A DNA stretch of 5,222 nt from Gammaproteobacteria bacterium (lineage in GTDB: Bacteria; Pseudomonadota; Gammaproteobacteria; Steroidobacterales; Steroidobacteraceae). Position numbers and translations under genes: made by a program. Every line of letters begins with the position of its first letter. Positions within the stretch are counted from its first letter, which is position 1. This document shows, in pieces, positions 1-5,222 of the stretch. The notes below the pieces were generated by a model that worked only from the letters and a program-made list of their open reading frames with translations, did no database searches and was not told where the DNA came from. The stretch lies in the NCBI GenBank assembly GCA_030830595.1, contig JAURMS010000304.1:1-5222 (forward strand), in the 5' to 3' direction.

Positions 1-1
1 G

Positions 2-1099
2 GTGGCCTTCCTCAACCTCGACGAGGTGATCAGGATCGTCCGCACCGAGGACGAGCCCAAACAGGCGCTGATGGCTCGCTTCCAGCTGTCGGAGATCCAG
101 GCCGAGGCTATCCTCGAGACGCGCCTGCGGCACCTCGCCAGGCTGGAGGAAATGAAGATCCGCGGCGAGCAGCAACAGCTGTCGGAGGAGCGTGACGCCT
201 TGCAGAAGACGCTGGCCAGCAAGGCCCGGCTCAAGCGACTCGTTCGGGACGAACTGGAGCGCGATGCCCAGCAATACGGCGACGAGCGCCGCACCCGCCT
301 GGTCGAGCGCGCCGCCGCCCAGGCCATCAGCGAGGATGAGCTGGTCAGTGCTGAGCCCATCACCGTGGTGCTGTCCCATGCCGGTTGGGTACGCAGTGCC
401 AAGGGTCACGAGATCGACCCGCGACAGCTGTCCTACAAGACCGGCGATACCTTCCGGGCGGCTGCCCGCGGCCGCAGCACCCAACAGGCCGTCTTTCTCG
501 ATTCCACCGGGCGCTGCTACAGCCTGCCCGCGCGCTCGTTACCCTCGGCGCGGGGGCAAGGTGAGCCGCTGTCGGGGCGCATCGATCCGCCCGATGGCGC
601 AAGCTTCAAGGCGGTACTGATCGGCGAACCGCAGGACCGCTGGTTGCTGGCCTGTGATGCAGGGCAAGGATTTGTCACGCGCCTGGAGTCCCTGCAGGGA
701 CGCAACCGGGCCGGCAAGGCCATCTTCAACCTGCCGCAGGGCGCCGAACCCCTGGGCGCAAGCCCGGTCCCCGGCGACGACGCACTGGTCTGTGCGGTCA
801 GCAGCGAGGGCAGGCTTCTGGCTTTCCCGATCGGCGAACTGCCGGAGATGGATAAGGGACGCGGTAACCTGATTTTCGGCATCCCCGGGCGCAAGGCGCG
901 TAGCCGCGAGGAGTTGATGGTGGACGTGGCCGTCGTGCCCCCGGGTGGGCGACTGCTAGTGCATTGCGGGGAGCGGCGGATGACGCTCGCGGGCAAGGAA
1001 CTGGATGCCTATCTCGGTGCCCGGGGACAACGCGGCGCGCTGCTCCCGCGCGGCTGGCGCAAGGTGGATCGACTCGAGATCGAGGCCAGTCCGGCCTAA
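2..1099 (+). CDS. parC: DNA topoisomerase IV subunit A, C-terminal part (5' end outside window)
   Basis: ParC is the DNA-breaking subunit of topoisomerase IV, which with ParE decatenates daughter chromosomes. The frame is open at the window edge, so the first GTG is an internal valine; about half of a roughly 750-residue protein is present (365 residues). Residues 1-60 carry the tower/C-gate region, with the motifs DEPKQALMARF, QAEAILE and RHLARLEEMKIRGEQ, which closely match E. coli ParC as I remember it. A charged coiled-coil segment follows to about residue 100. From about 120 the C-terminal beta-pinwheel begins (VLSHAGWVRSAKGH near 124, then LPSARGQGEPLSG near 180, and NRAGKA). These residues separate it from GyrA, whose CTD carries a canonical GyrA box. 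The catalytic tyrosine and quinolone-resistance region lie upstream and cannot be judged. The protein ends soon after the RLEIE strand and lacks the longer acidic tail of the E. coli protein. The gene ends in TAA and overlaps the convergent fimX-like gene by 4 bases. Confidence 0.97.
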   Translation: MAFLNLDEVIRIVRTEDEPKQALMARFQLSEIQAEAILETRLRHLARLEEMKIRGEQQQLSEERDALQKTLASKARLKRLVRDELERDAQQYGDERRTRLVERAAAQAISEDELVSAEPITVVLSHAGWVRSAKGHEIDPRQLSYKTGDTFRAAARGRSTQQAVFLDSTGRCYSLPARSLPSARGQGEPLSGRIDPPDGASFKAVLIGEPQDRWLLACDAGQGFVTRLESLQGRNRAGKAIFNLPQGAEPLGASPVPGDDALVCAVSSEGRLLAFPIGELPEMDKGRGNLIFGIPGRKARSREELMVDVAVVPPGGRLLVHCGERRMTLAGKELDAYLGARGQRGALLPRGWRKVDRLEIEASPA

Positions 1100-3180
1100 T
1101 CCTCGGCGGCGCCTGCCTCGTAGCCGTCGCCTTCGCCAAGTACCACCTGCTCCGGCATGTTGACGAAGTAGCCCTGGATGTAGCCAACTCCCAGCTGCCA
1201 CAGCACCGCCATGGTGTTTGCGTCTTCCACGCGCTCGGCTACCGTCACCGCCTCTACGGTGCGTGCCAGTTCCACCAGCTTGCGGGCGCGCTCCTGTTTT
1301 TCGGTGGACTGGGACAGTCCCTGCATCAGGGTTCCGTCCAGCTTGACGAAGTCGGGTTTCAGGCGCTCGGTCAGTGCCTGGGTGGACGGGCTCCGGCCGA
1401 AATTCTCGAGCGAGGTACGGAACTTCATGGCGGCCAACGCCTGCCGGAGCGCGGTCAGTTCCCTTAGCTGCTGAGCGGCGGCCTCTTCCCGGAACTGGAG
1501 CACGATCCGCGACGGGTCGATGGGGATGGCCTTGACCTGGGCGGCAAGGAAGTCGGCGAAGGTTGGATCCACGATGCTGTCCCGCGAGATCCTGACGAAC
1601 AGTGCGCCGCTGCGCCGTGACGCACACAGGCCGAGGGAGGCCGTGACGACCCAGCGATCGATGTCCGCACTGAGCCCGTTGCGCTCGGCCACCTTCATGA
1701 ACTCCGAGGGCAGGACCTCCTCGTTCTGCTCATCACGCATGCGCAGGGCGACGTCGAACAGGGAGAGATTGTCGCCGCCGACCAGGCTGGCGATCGGTTG
1801 CTGAACCAGCCTGAAGCGGTTTTCGGCCAGCGCGGCCCTGAGGCGCAGCACCCAGGTCTTGTCGGAGCTCTGCAGCCGGAGCAGGGTGTCGGTTTTCTCC
1901 GGCGCGTGAACCCGGTTGCCACCCAGTTCTCGCCCGCGACGGTTGGCCTGGAACGCATCCGTGGCCGGTCCACTGGGATCGGTCAGGGTGGGCGGAATGA
2001 TGCCGAGGCCGACCGTGCAGGTGGCCGAGAAGGAACTGCTCCCGGCCCTGAATACATGCTCACCCATGCGCTTGACCACATGCTCTGACCAGGCCTCGGC
2101 CTCGCCGCCGTTACCCCTTTGCAGCAGCACCATGAAGCCGGCGCCGGTAAGACGTCCGGCCAGGTCGCCAGGCTGCAGCAATTCGCGCAGCCGCTGGGCG
2201 AACTCCACCAGGAAGTCCTCGCCGGTCAGGATGCCGAGCTGGGACAGGATGTCCTCGTAGCGGTCGGGCTCGATATAGGCCAGCTGCCTGACGCCGCCCA
2301 CGGGATTGGCGGACAGCGTCGAACGCAGGGCCTCCAGGAAATAACGACGGTGCAGGAGGCCCGTGGAGGGATCCTTCCTGAGCGCTTCCTCGAGTTGCTC
2401 CTGCAGCGCATGCTGATCGCGCCCGGAAGCGATGGTCAGGCGCACCGCCGGCTCGCCGCCAGAATCGACCCGGATGAGGCTCAGCTCCACTGCTCGTGAC
2501 TTGCCGCGACGCTTGCTGGTGGAGGCCCTCAACAGGTTGCCGCCCCAGCTGTTCTGCAGGCAGGCCGCGATGGCACCCTTCAGTGCGGGATGGCTGTCTG
2601 CGTCGAAGGTATCCATCAGGGGCAAACCGACGACCGAGTCGATGCTGGCCTGCTCGAGCAGTTCGACCCATGCCCGATTGGCATCCACCACGATGCCCTC
2701 CTGCACGACGGCGATGGCATCAGCCGAGCCTTGCACCAGGTCATTAAGCTGGCGGGCGTACTCGCGAGCGGCCGCGACGGTTTCTGCCAGGGAGCGCTCC
2801 AGACGGAACCCCTGCAATTCGCGCTCGAACACCATCACGAAGCGGCCGGGATCTCCCTGGCTGACGGCATCGCGGGCGCCGCCCTGAATGCAGCGGGCGA
2901 TAGCGGCCTCGCTGACCTGGTTCAGGACCACCAGCACGGGGACCCGCAGGCGCAGCTTGCCGCGCACTTCCAGCAGGCTGGCGAGGTCGAGCGTGCCCGG
3001 CTCCTCGAACAGCAGGATCATCTCGGGACGGATGCCGCGCAGCGCATCTGCGGGATCGTGCTCCGGCCCGACCCAGCCAAGGTGCACGGGGTGGCCGGCG
3101 TTGCGCAGGGTCTTGTTGATCCACTCGACCTGTTCCTGTCGAGCGGTGACGACGGCCAGTGGGATGGACTGTGGTTCCAC
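1096..3180 (-). CDS. fimX: FimX-like REC-PAS-GGDEF-EAL protein with all enzymatic motifs degenerate; probable c-di-GMP receptor
   Basis: This 694-residue protein has the length and domain order of P. aeruginosa FimX (691 residues), a c-di-GMP-binding regulator of type IV pilus assembly and twitching. Residues 6-125 form a receiver fold, but where PDLxLLD is expected it reads PEMILLFE, so the phosphoacceptor aspartate is missing. Residues 145-255 look like a PAS domain (NDLVQGSADAIAVV). Residues 262-425 are GGDEF-like, with DPSTGLLHRRYF at 270-281, but the signature is TGAGF at 345-349. Residues 440-680 are EAL-like. EAL is DVA at 476-478, the catalytic Asn is Arg530, and DDFG is ENFG at 592-595, while Arg480, Lys613 (VKLD), Glu649 and YIQGY (667-671) remain. 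Cyclase and phosphodiesterase activity are therefore unlikely. The GTG start follows an in-frame TAG with no better codon between, and IPLAVVTARQ fits the first REC strand; no Shine-Dalgarno is visible. FimX orthology is inferred from architecture and from proximity to parC. A generic degenerate EAL protein is the alternative. Confidence 0.82.
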   Translation of the reverse strand: MEPQSIPLAVVTARQEQVEWINKTLRNAGHPVHLGWVGPEHDPADALRGIRPEMILLFEEPGTLDLASLLEVRGKLRLRVPVLVVLNQVSEAAIARCIQGGARDAVSQGDPGRFVMVFERELQGFRLERSLAETVAAAREYARQLNDLVQGSADAIAVVQEGIVVDANRAWVELLEQASIDSVVGLPLMDTFDADSHPALKGAIAACLQNSWGGNLLRASTSKRRGKSRAVELSLIRVDSGGEPAVRLTIASGRDQHALQEQLEEALRKDPSTGLLHRRYFLEALRSTLSANPVGGVRQLAYIEPDRYEDILSQLGILTGEDFLVEFAQRLRELLQPGDLAGRLTGAGFMVLLQRGNGGEAEAWSEHVVKRMGEHVFRAGSSSFSATCTVGLGIIPPTLTDPSGPATDAFQANRRGRELGGNRVHAPEKTDTLLRLQSSDKTWVLRLRAALAENRFRLVQQPIASLVGGDNLSLFDVALRMRDEQNEEVLPSEFMKVAERNGLSADIDRWVVTASLGLCASRRSGALFVRISRDSIVDPTFADFLAAQVKAIPIDPSRIVLQFREEAAAQQLRELTALRQALAAMKFRTSLENFGRSPSTQALTERLKPDFVKLDGTLMQGLSQSTEKQERARKLVELARTVEAVTVAERVEDANTMAVLWQLGVGYIQGYFVNMPEQVVLGEGDGYEAGAAED

Positions 3181-3186
3181 GGGGAA

Positions 3187-3195
3187 AGAATAGCA
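3187..3195 (-). promoter_or_regulatory. Candidate extended -10 element for the fimX-like gene
   Basis: Read on the minus strand, the sequence is TGC followed by TATTCT, an extended -10 (TGn) with four of six bases matching TATAAT. It ends 6 bases before the GTG start codon, which would put the transcription start at or within a base or two of that codon. No -35 box is visible at 16-18 bases upstream, where the sequence is a run of G and C. The element is short and could be a chance match. Confidence 0.35.
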
Positions 3196-3226
3196 CTTTC
3201 GGCTGGCGGGGGGCCGGTCCAGCGGC

Positions 3227-3232
3227 TATGAT
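3227..3232 (+). promoter_or_regulatory. Candidate -10 box of the efp promoter
   Basis: TATGAT matches the sigma-70 -10 consensus at five of six bases and stands out in a GC-rich surround (GCGGC before, CCGCGCC after). It lies 37 bases upstream of the efp ATG, which implies a 5' leader of about 30 bases. The -35 position (about 3204-3209, TGGCGG) is a poor match to TTGACA. The box lies in the short region from which efp and the fimX-like gene diverge. Confidence 0.5.
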
Positions 3233-3252
3233 CCGCGCCTTCCCAGGCGTAG

Positions 3253-3260
3253 CGGACAGG
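3253..3260 (+). promoter_or_regulatory. Likely efp ribosome binding site
   Basis: CGGACAGG contains a partial Shine-Dalgarno core (AGG) 9 bases before the ATG at 3270. It supports that ATG over a GTG 111 bases further upstream, which would add 37 residues absent from EF-P proteins. Confidence 0.45.
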
Positions 3261-3269
3261 TTTCCCGAC

Positions 3270-3836
3270 ATGGCAAGCATCAGCACCAGCGATTTCAAAT
3301 CGGGGCTCAAGATCCTTCTCGACGGGGATCCTTTCGTGATCGTCGAGAACGAGTTCGTCAAGCCCGGCAAGGGCCAGGCCTTCAACCGGGTCAGGATCCG
3401 CAACCTGAAGACCGGGCGCACCATCGAGAAAACCTTCAAGTCGGGCGATACCGTGGAGGCCGCCGACGTGCAGGACGTAGACATGCAATACCTCTACGGC
3501 GACGGCGATTTCTGGTACTTCATGCAACCGGAATCCTTTGAGCAGCACACCGCCAGCAAGGAGGCGGTGGGCGACACGGCCCAATGGCTCAAGGACGGCC
3601 TGGAGTGCATCGTGACCCTCTGGAACGGGCAGCCGCTGACGGTGACGCCACCGGCCCACGTCGAACTCAAGGTGGTCGAAACCGATCCCGGCATGAAGGG
3701 CGACACGGTCACGGGCGGCACCAAGCCTGCCAAGCTCGAAACCGGCGCGGTCGTGAAGGTGCCCCTGTTCATCAACGAGGGCGAGGTGATCCGGGTGGAC
3801 ACCCGCAGCGCGGAGTACGTCGCCCGCGCCAAGTAG
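3270..3836 (+). CDS. efp: Translation elongation factor P (EF-P), lysine-34 type
   Basis: EF-P binds between the ribosomal P and E sites and promotes peptide-bond formation at consecutive prolines. The ATG at 3270 gives 188 residues, the same length as E. coli EF-P, and begins with the typical SDFKSGLKILLDG segment. The KOW-like domain I spans about residues 1-65. Its loop EFVKPGKGQAF places the modifiable lysine at position 34. The OB domains II and III follow, with YLYGDGDFWYFM, ECIVTLWNGQP, VTPP and the C-terminal VDTRSAEYVARAK, all family hallmarks. Lys34 and the nearby epmA gene indicate modification by (R)-beta-lysine rather than rhamnosylation of arginine. The gene diverges from the fimX-like gene and converges on msrC with 8 bases between stop codons. 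A longer reading from a GTG at 3159 would run through the promoter region and was rejected. Confidence 0.98.
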   Translation: MASISTSDFKSGLKILLDGDPFVIVENEFVKPGKGQAFNRVRIRNLKTGRTIEKTFKSGDTVEAADVQDVDMQYLYGDGDFWYFMQPESFEQHTASKEAVGDTAQWLKDGLECIVTLWNGQPLTVTPPAHVELKVVETDPGMKGDTVTGGTKPAKLETGAVVKVPLFINEGEVIRVDTRSAEYVARAK

Positions 3837-3844
3837 GCGACCGG

Positions 3845-4363
3845 TCAGTCGGCCGGATCCAGCGCGGCAAGCGCCCAGTCGCAGGCGCTCGCGATCATGC
3901 CCGCGGCGGCTTGCATCGCTTGAACATCTTCCTCGGAAAACCGCCCGGGCAGCGGGCTGTCCAGATCCAGTACCCCGAGCAGGCGGGATCCCAGCATCAG
4001 CGGCACCACCAGTTCCGAGCGGGAGGCGGCGTCGCAGGCGATGTGTCCCTCGAACTGAAGGACGTCGTCCACCCGCTGGATACTGCGGGTTCGGGCTGCC
4101 GCCCCGCAGACGCCCCGATCGAGCGGAATCCTCACGCAGGCAGGGCGGCCCTGAAAAGGCCCGAGCACCAGTTCACCACCGCGTAGCAGGTAGAAGCCCG
4201 CCCAGTTGAGTCCGGGCAGGCAGCCGAACAGCACCGCCGCCGCATTCGCCAGGTTGGCCCACGGGTCACGCTCACCGGTGAGCACGCCCTCCAGCCAGGC
4301 GAGCGCCTGAGTGCGCGCCTCTTCGGGTGTGCCGGGCAGGGTGGTGGGTGGGCTGATGTCCAT
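3845..4363 (-). CDS. msrC: Free methionine-(R)-sulfoxide reductase (fRMsr), GAF-domain protein
   Basis: MsrC (YebR in E. coli) reduces free, not protein-bound, methionine-R-sulfoxide in the cytoplasm, using thiols held in a GAF fold. The 172-residue product is essentially one GAF domain, about residues 20-165. Family motifs seen are NWAGFYLL (53-60), LVLGPFQG (65-72), ACVRIP, GRGVCG-like DRGVCGAA, HIACDAAS (107-114) and LLGVLDLDSP. The three cysteines expected of the family are Cys76, Cys86 and Cys110, with the same 10- and 24-residue spacing I recall for E. coli Cys84, Cys94 and Cys118, so the protein should be active. The ATG at 4363 begins 4 bases after the epmA stop codon. No strong Shine-Dalgarno is visible, so translation is probably coupled to epmA. 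The frame stays open further upstream inside epmA, but extension there has no family support. The gene ends 8 bases from the convergent efp stop. Confidence 0.95.
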   Translation of the reverse strand: MDISPPTTLPGTPEEARTQALAWLEGVLTGERDPWANLANAAAVLFGCLPGLNWAGFYLLRGGELVLGPFQGRPACVRIPLDRGVCGAAARTRSIQRVDDVLQFEGHIACDAASRSELVVPLMLGSRLLGVLDLDSPLPGRFSEEDVQAMQAAAGMIASACDWALAALDPAD

Positions 4364-4367
4364 GGGC

Positions 4368-5222
4368 TCAATCAATCGTAAACGACACGACCCGGTCGAT
4401 GCGATCGAGTCCCAGGAGGTGCATGGCGAGTCGGTCGAAACCCAGGGCCACCCCTGAGCAAGCAGGCAGCCCGGCCTCCAGGGCGGCCAGCAGGTCCTGA
4501 TCGATGGCCGCCGGCTTGCCCAGGTGACGGCGAGTGGCGGCGTCGGCCTCGAACCGGCCTCGCTGCTCGGCAGGATCGGCCAGTTCATGATAGCCGTTGG
4601 CGATTTCCATGCCGCCCAGGTAGAGCTCGAAACGCTCCGCCACCGTCATGCCATCGACGGTCTTGAGTGCAGCCAGGGAGGCCTGTGAGGCGGGATAGTC
4701 GTGCACCATCACCGGCCCGTCGTGGCCCAGTGCCGGACCGGCGAGGGCACCCATCACCAGGTCGAGCAGCGCATCGCGGTCCTCGTGGATGTCCTCGGGC
4801 ACGTCCAGTTTCCGCTCCGCCAGCGCCGCGCGCAGCTCTAGAGCCGTGCCCGTCAGGCCATCGACGCCGACGGCCTGCAGGATGACTTCCCTGTAGGGCA
4901 GCCGCCGCGCGGGCAAGCCTGCCGTGCCGGAGAGCCGACGGACCAGGCCCTCGACGTCATCCATCATGTCATCGAGGCTGTAACCGACGCGGTACCACTC
5001 GATCATGGTGAACTCCGGCAGGTGCAGCCGGCCCCGTTCCCCATCCCTGAACACCCGGCACACCTGGAAACAATCGCCCATGCCAGCCGCCAACAGCCGC
5101 TTCATCGCAAATTCGGGCGAGGTTTGCAGGAACCACGGTACGGGCCTGCCGGACAGCCGGACCTCGACCGAGTCGAGCAGTGGATCGCTGACCGGAGTCG
5201 GGCTCAATTGAGGCGTTTCGAC
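4368..5222 (-). CDS. epmA: EF-P lysine ligase EpmA (GenX/PoxA/YjeA), N-terminus outside window
   Basis: EpmA is a class II lysyl-tRNA synthetase paralogue without the anticodon-binding domain; it adenylates (R)-beta-lysine and transfers it to Lys34 of EF-P. The last 284 residues are present. The frame stays open to the window edge, and the first codons read VETPQLSPTPVSD, matching the family's VETPxLS segment, so the real start lies about 35-40 codons beyond the window; the TTG at 5207 is an internal leucine. Counting from the edge, FLQTSPEFAMKRLLAAG spans 31-47 and class II motif 2 spans 58-77 (FRDGERGRLHLPEF, then IEWY). ERFELYLGGMEIANGYHEL and motif 3 GVALGFDRL (257-265) follow. Motif 3 has Ala where lysyl-tRNA synthetases have Gly, an EpmA feature linked to beta-lysine use. 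Motif 2 has HLPEF instead of HNPEF. It is followed at 4 bases by msrC, a probable operon. EpmB is not in the window. Confidence 0.96.
   Translation of the reverse strand, partial: VETPQLSPTPVSDPLLDSVEVRLSGRPVPWFLQTSPEFAMKRLLAAGMGDCFQVCRVFRDGERGRLHLPEFTMIEWYRVGYSLDDMMDDVEGLVRRLSGTAGLPARRLPYREVILQAVGVDGLTGTALELRAALAERKLDVPEDIHEDRDALLDLVMGALAGPALGHDGPVMVHDYPASQASLAALKTVDGMTVAERFELYLGGMEIANGYHELADPAEQRGRFEADAATRRHLGKPAAIDQDLLAALEAGLPACSGVALGFDRLAMHLLGLDRIDRVVSFTID

Noticed and set aside
956..1627. A 223-codon minus-strand open frame at the parC and fimX-like junction
   Set aside because: It shadows the fimX-like gene in another frame and is antisense to parC; its Arg/Gly/Ala-rich composition is that of a spurious frame.
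1272..2935. Three Chi-like octamers (GCTGGTGG at 2515-2522; reverse complement at 1272-1279 and 2928-2935)
   Set aside because: They arise from common codons in GC-rich coding DNA, have mixed orientation, and Chi function is specific to enteric-type RecBCD.
3222..3236. Short inverted repeat GCGG-CTATGAT-CCGC around the efp -10 box, considered as an operator
   Set aside because: Four-base G/C arms are expected by chance at this composition, and no known regulator site is recognised.
3159..3269. A GTG-initiated extension of efp by 37 codons
   Set aside because: It would give EF-P a non-family N-terminus, run through the candidate promoter and into the opposing gene. The ATG at 3270 gives exactly the usual 188 residues.
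3018..3659. A 213-codon minus-strand open frame across the start of efp
   Set aside because: It is antisense to efp and the intergenic region, matches no family I recognise, and such open frames are expected opposite GC-rich genes.
3584..4186. A 200-codon plus-strand open frame spanning the end of efp and msrC
   Set aside because: It is an out-of-frame reading of efp and antisense to msrC, with low-complexity Arg/Gly/His-rich composition typical of spurious frames.
4364..4588. N-terminal extension of msrC into epmA
   Set aside because: The extra 75 residues are an out-of-frame reading of epmA, and the product from the ATG at 4363 already covers the whole GAF family.
5205..5207. TTG as start codon of epmA
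   Set aside because: The frame continues to the window edge with codons reading VETPQ, which belong to the conserved EpmA sequence; the gene is simply cut by the window.

Overview
The window is an ordinary, tightly packed piece of a GC-rich gammaproteobacterial chromosome. It holds five protein genes, two of them cut by the window edges. In order they are the 3' end of parC (topoisomerase IV subunit A, + strand), a FimX-like REC-PAS-GGDEF-EAL protein (- strand), efp (elongation factor P, + strand), msrC (free methionine-(R)-sulfoxide reductase, - strand) and the 5'-truncated epmA (EF-P lysine ligase, - strand). I see no RNA genes, mobile elements, CRISPR arrays or long repeats. The longest stretch without a gene is the 89-base divergent region between the fimX-like gene and efp.

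Taxonomy: the ParC, EF-P, EpmA and MsrC sequences all resemble the gammaproteobacterial (E. coli-type) families. EF-P has a lysine at position 34 and epmA lies nearby, so modification by (R)-beta-lysine is expected. That argues against Pseudomonas, whose EF-P is rhamnosylated on arginine by EarP. A FimX-like gene close to parC nevertheless recalls the P. aeruginosa chromosome, where fimX lies a few genes from parC. A high-GC, non-enteric gammaproteobacterium (for example among Chromatiales/Ectothiorhodospiraceae-like lineages) is plausible, but the genus cannot be read from this sequence.

Layout: bases 2-1099 are the tower/C-gate end and C-terminal beta-pinwheel of ParC. The FimX-like gene converges on it with a 4-base overlap in which CTAA supplies a stop codon to both strands. 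The FimX-like gene and efp diverge from bases 3181-3269. A TATGAT -10-like box serves efp there, and an extended -10-like box sits 6 bases upstream of the GTG of the FimX-like gene, so that message may be leaderless. efp then converges on msrC with only 8 bases between stop codons. epmA and msrC form a likely two-gene operon transcribed towards efp, with 4 bases between them.

Function: efp and epmA are substrate and modifying enzyme. EpmA attaches (R)-beta-lysine to Lys34 of EF-P, which then relieves ribosome stalling at polyproline motifs. The partner EpmB (lysine 2,3-aminomutase) is not in the window. MsrC repairs free methionine-R-sulfoxide. The FimX-like protein has lost the catalytic signatures of its REC, GGDEF and EAL domains, so it is best read as a c-di-GMP receptor or scaffold, possibly for type IV pili. 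I found no convincing new system; the most interesting points are the pseudo-enzyme architecture and unusual start of the FimX-like gene.
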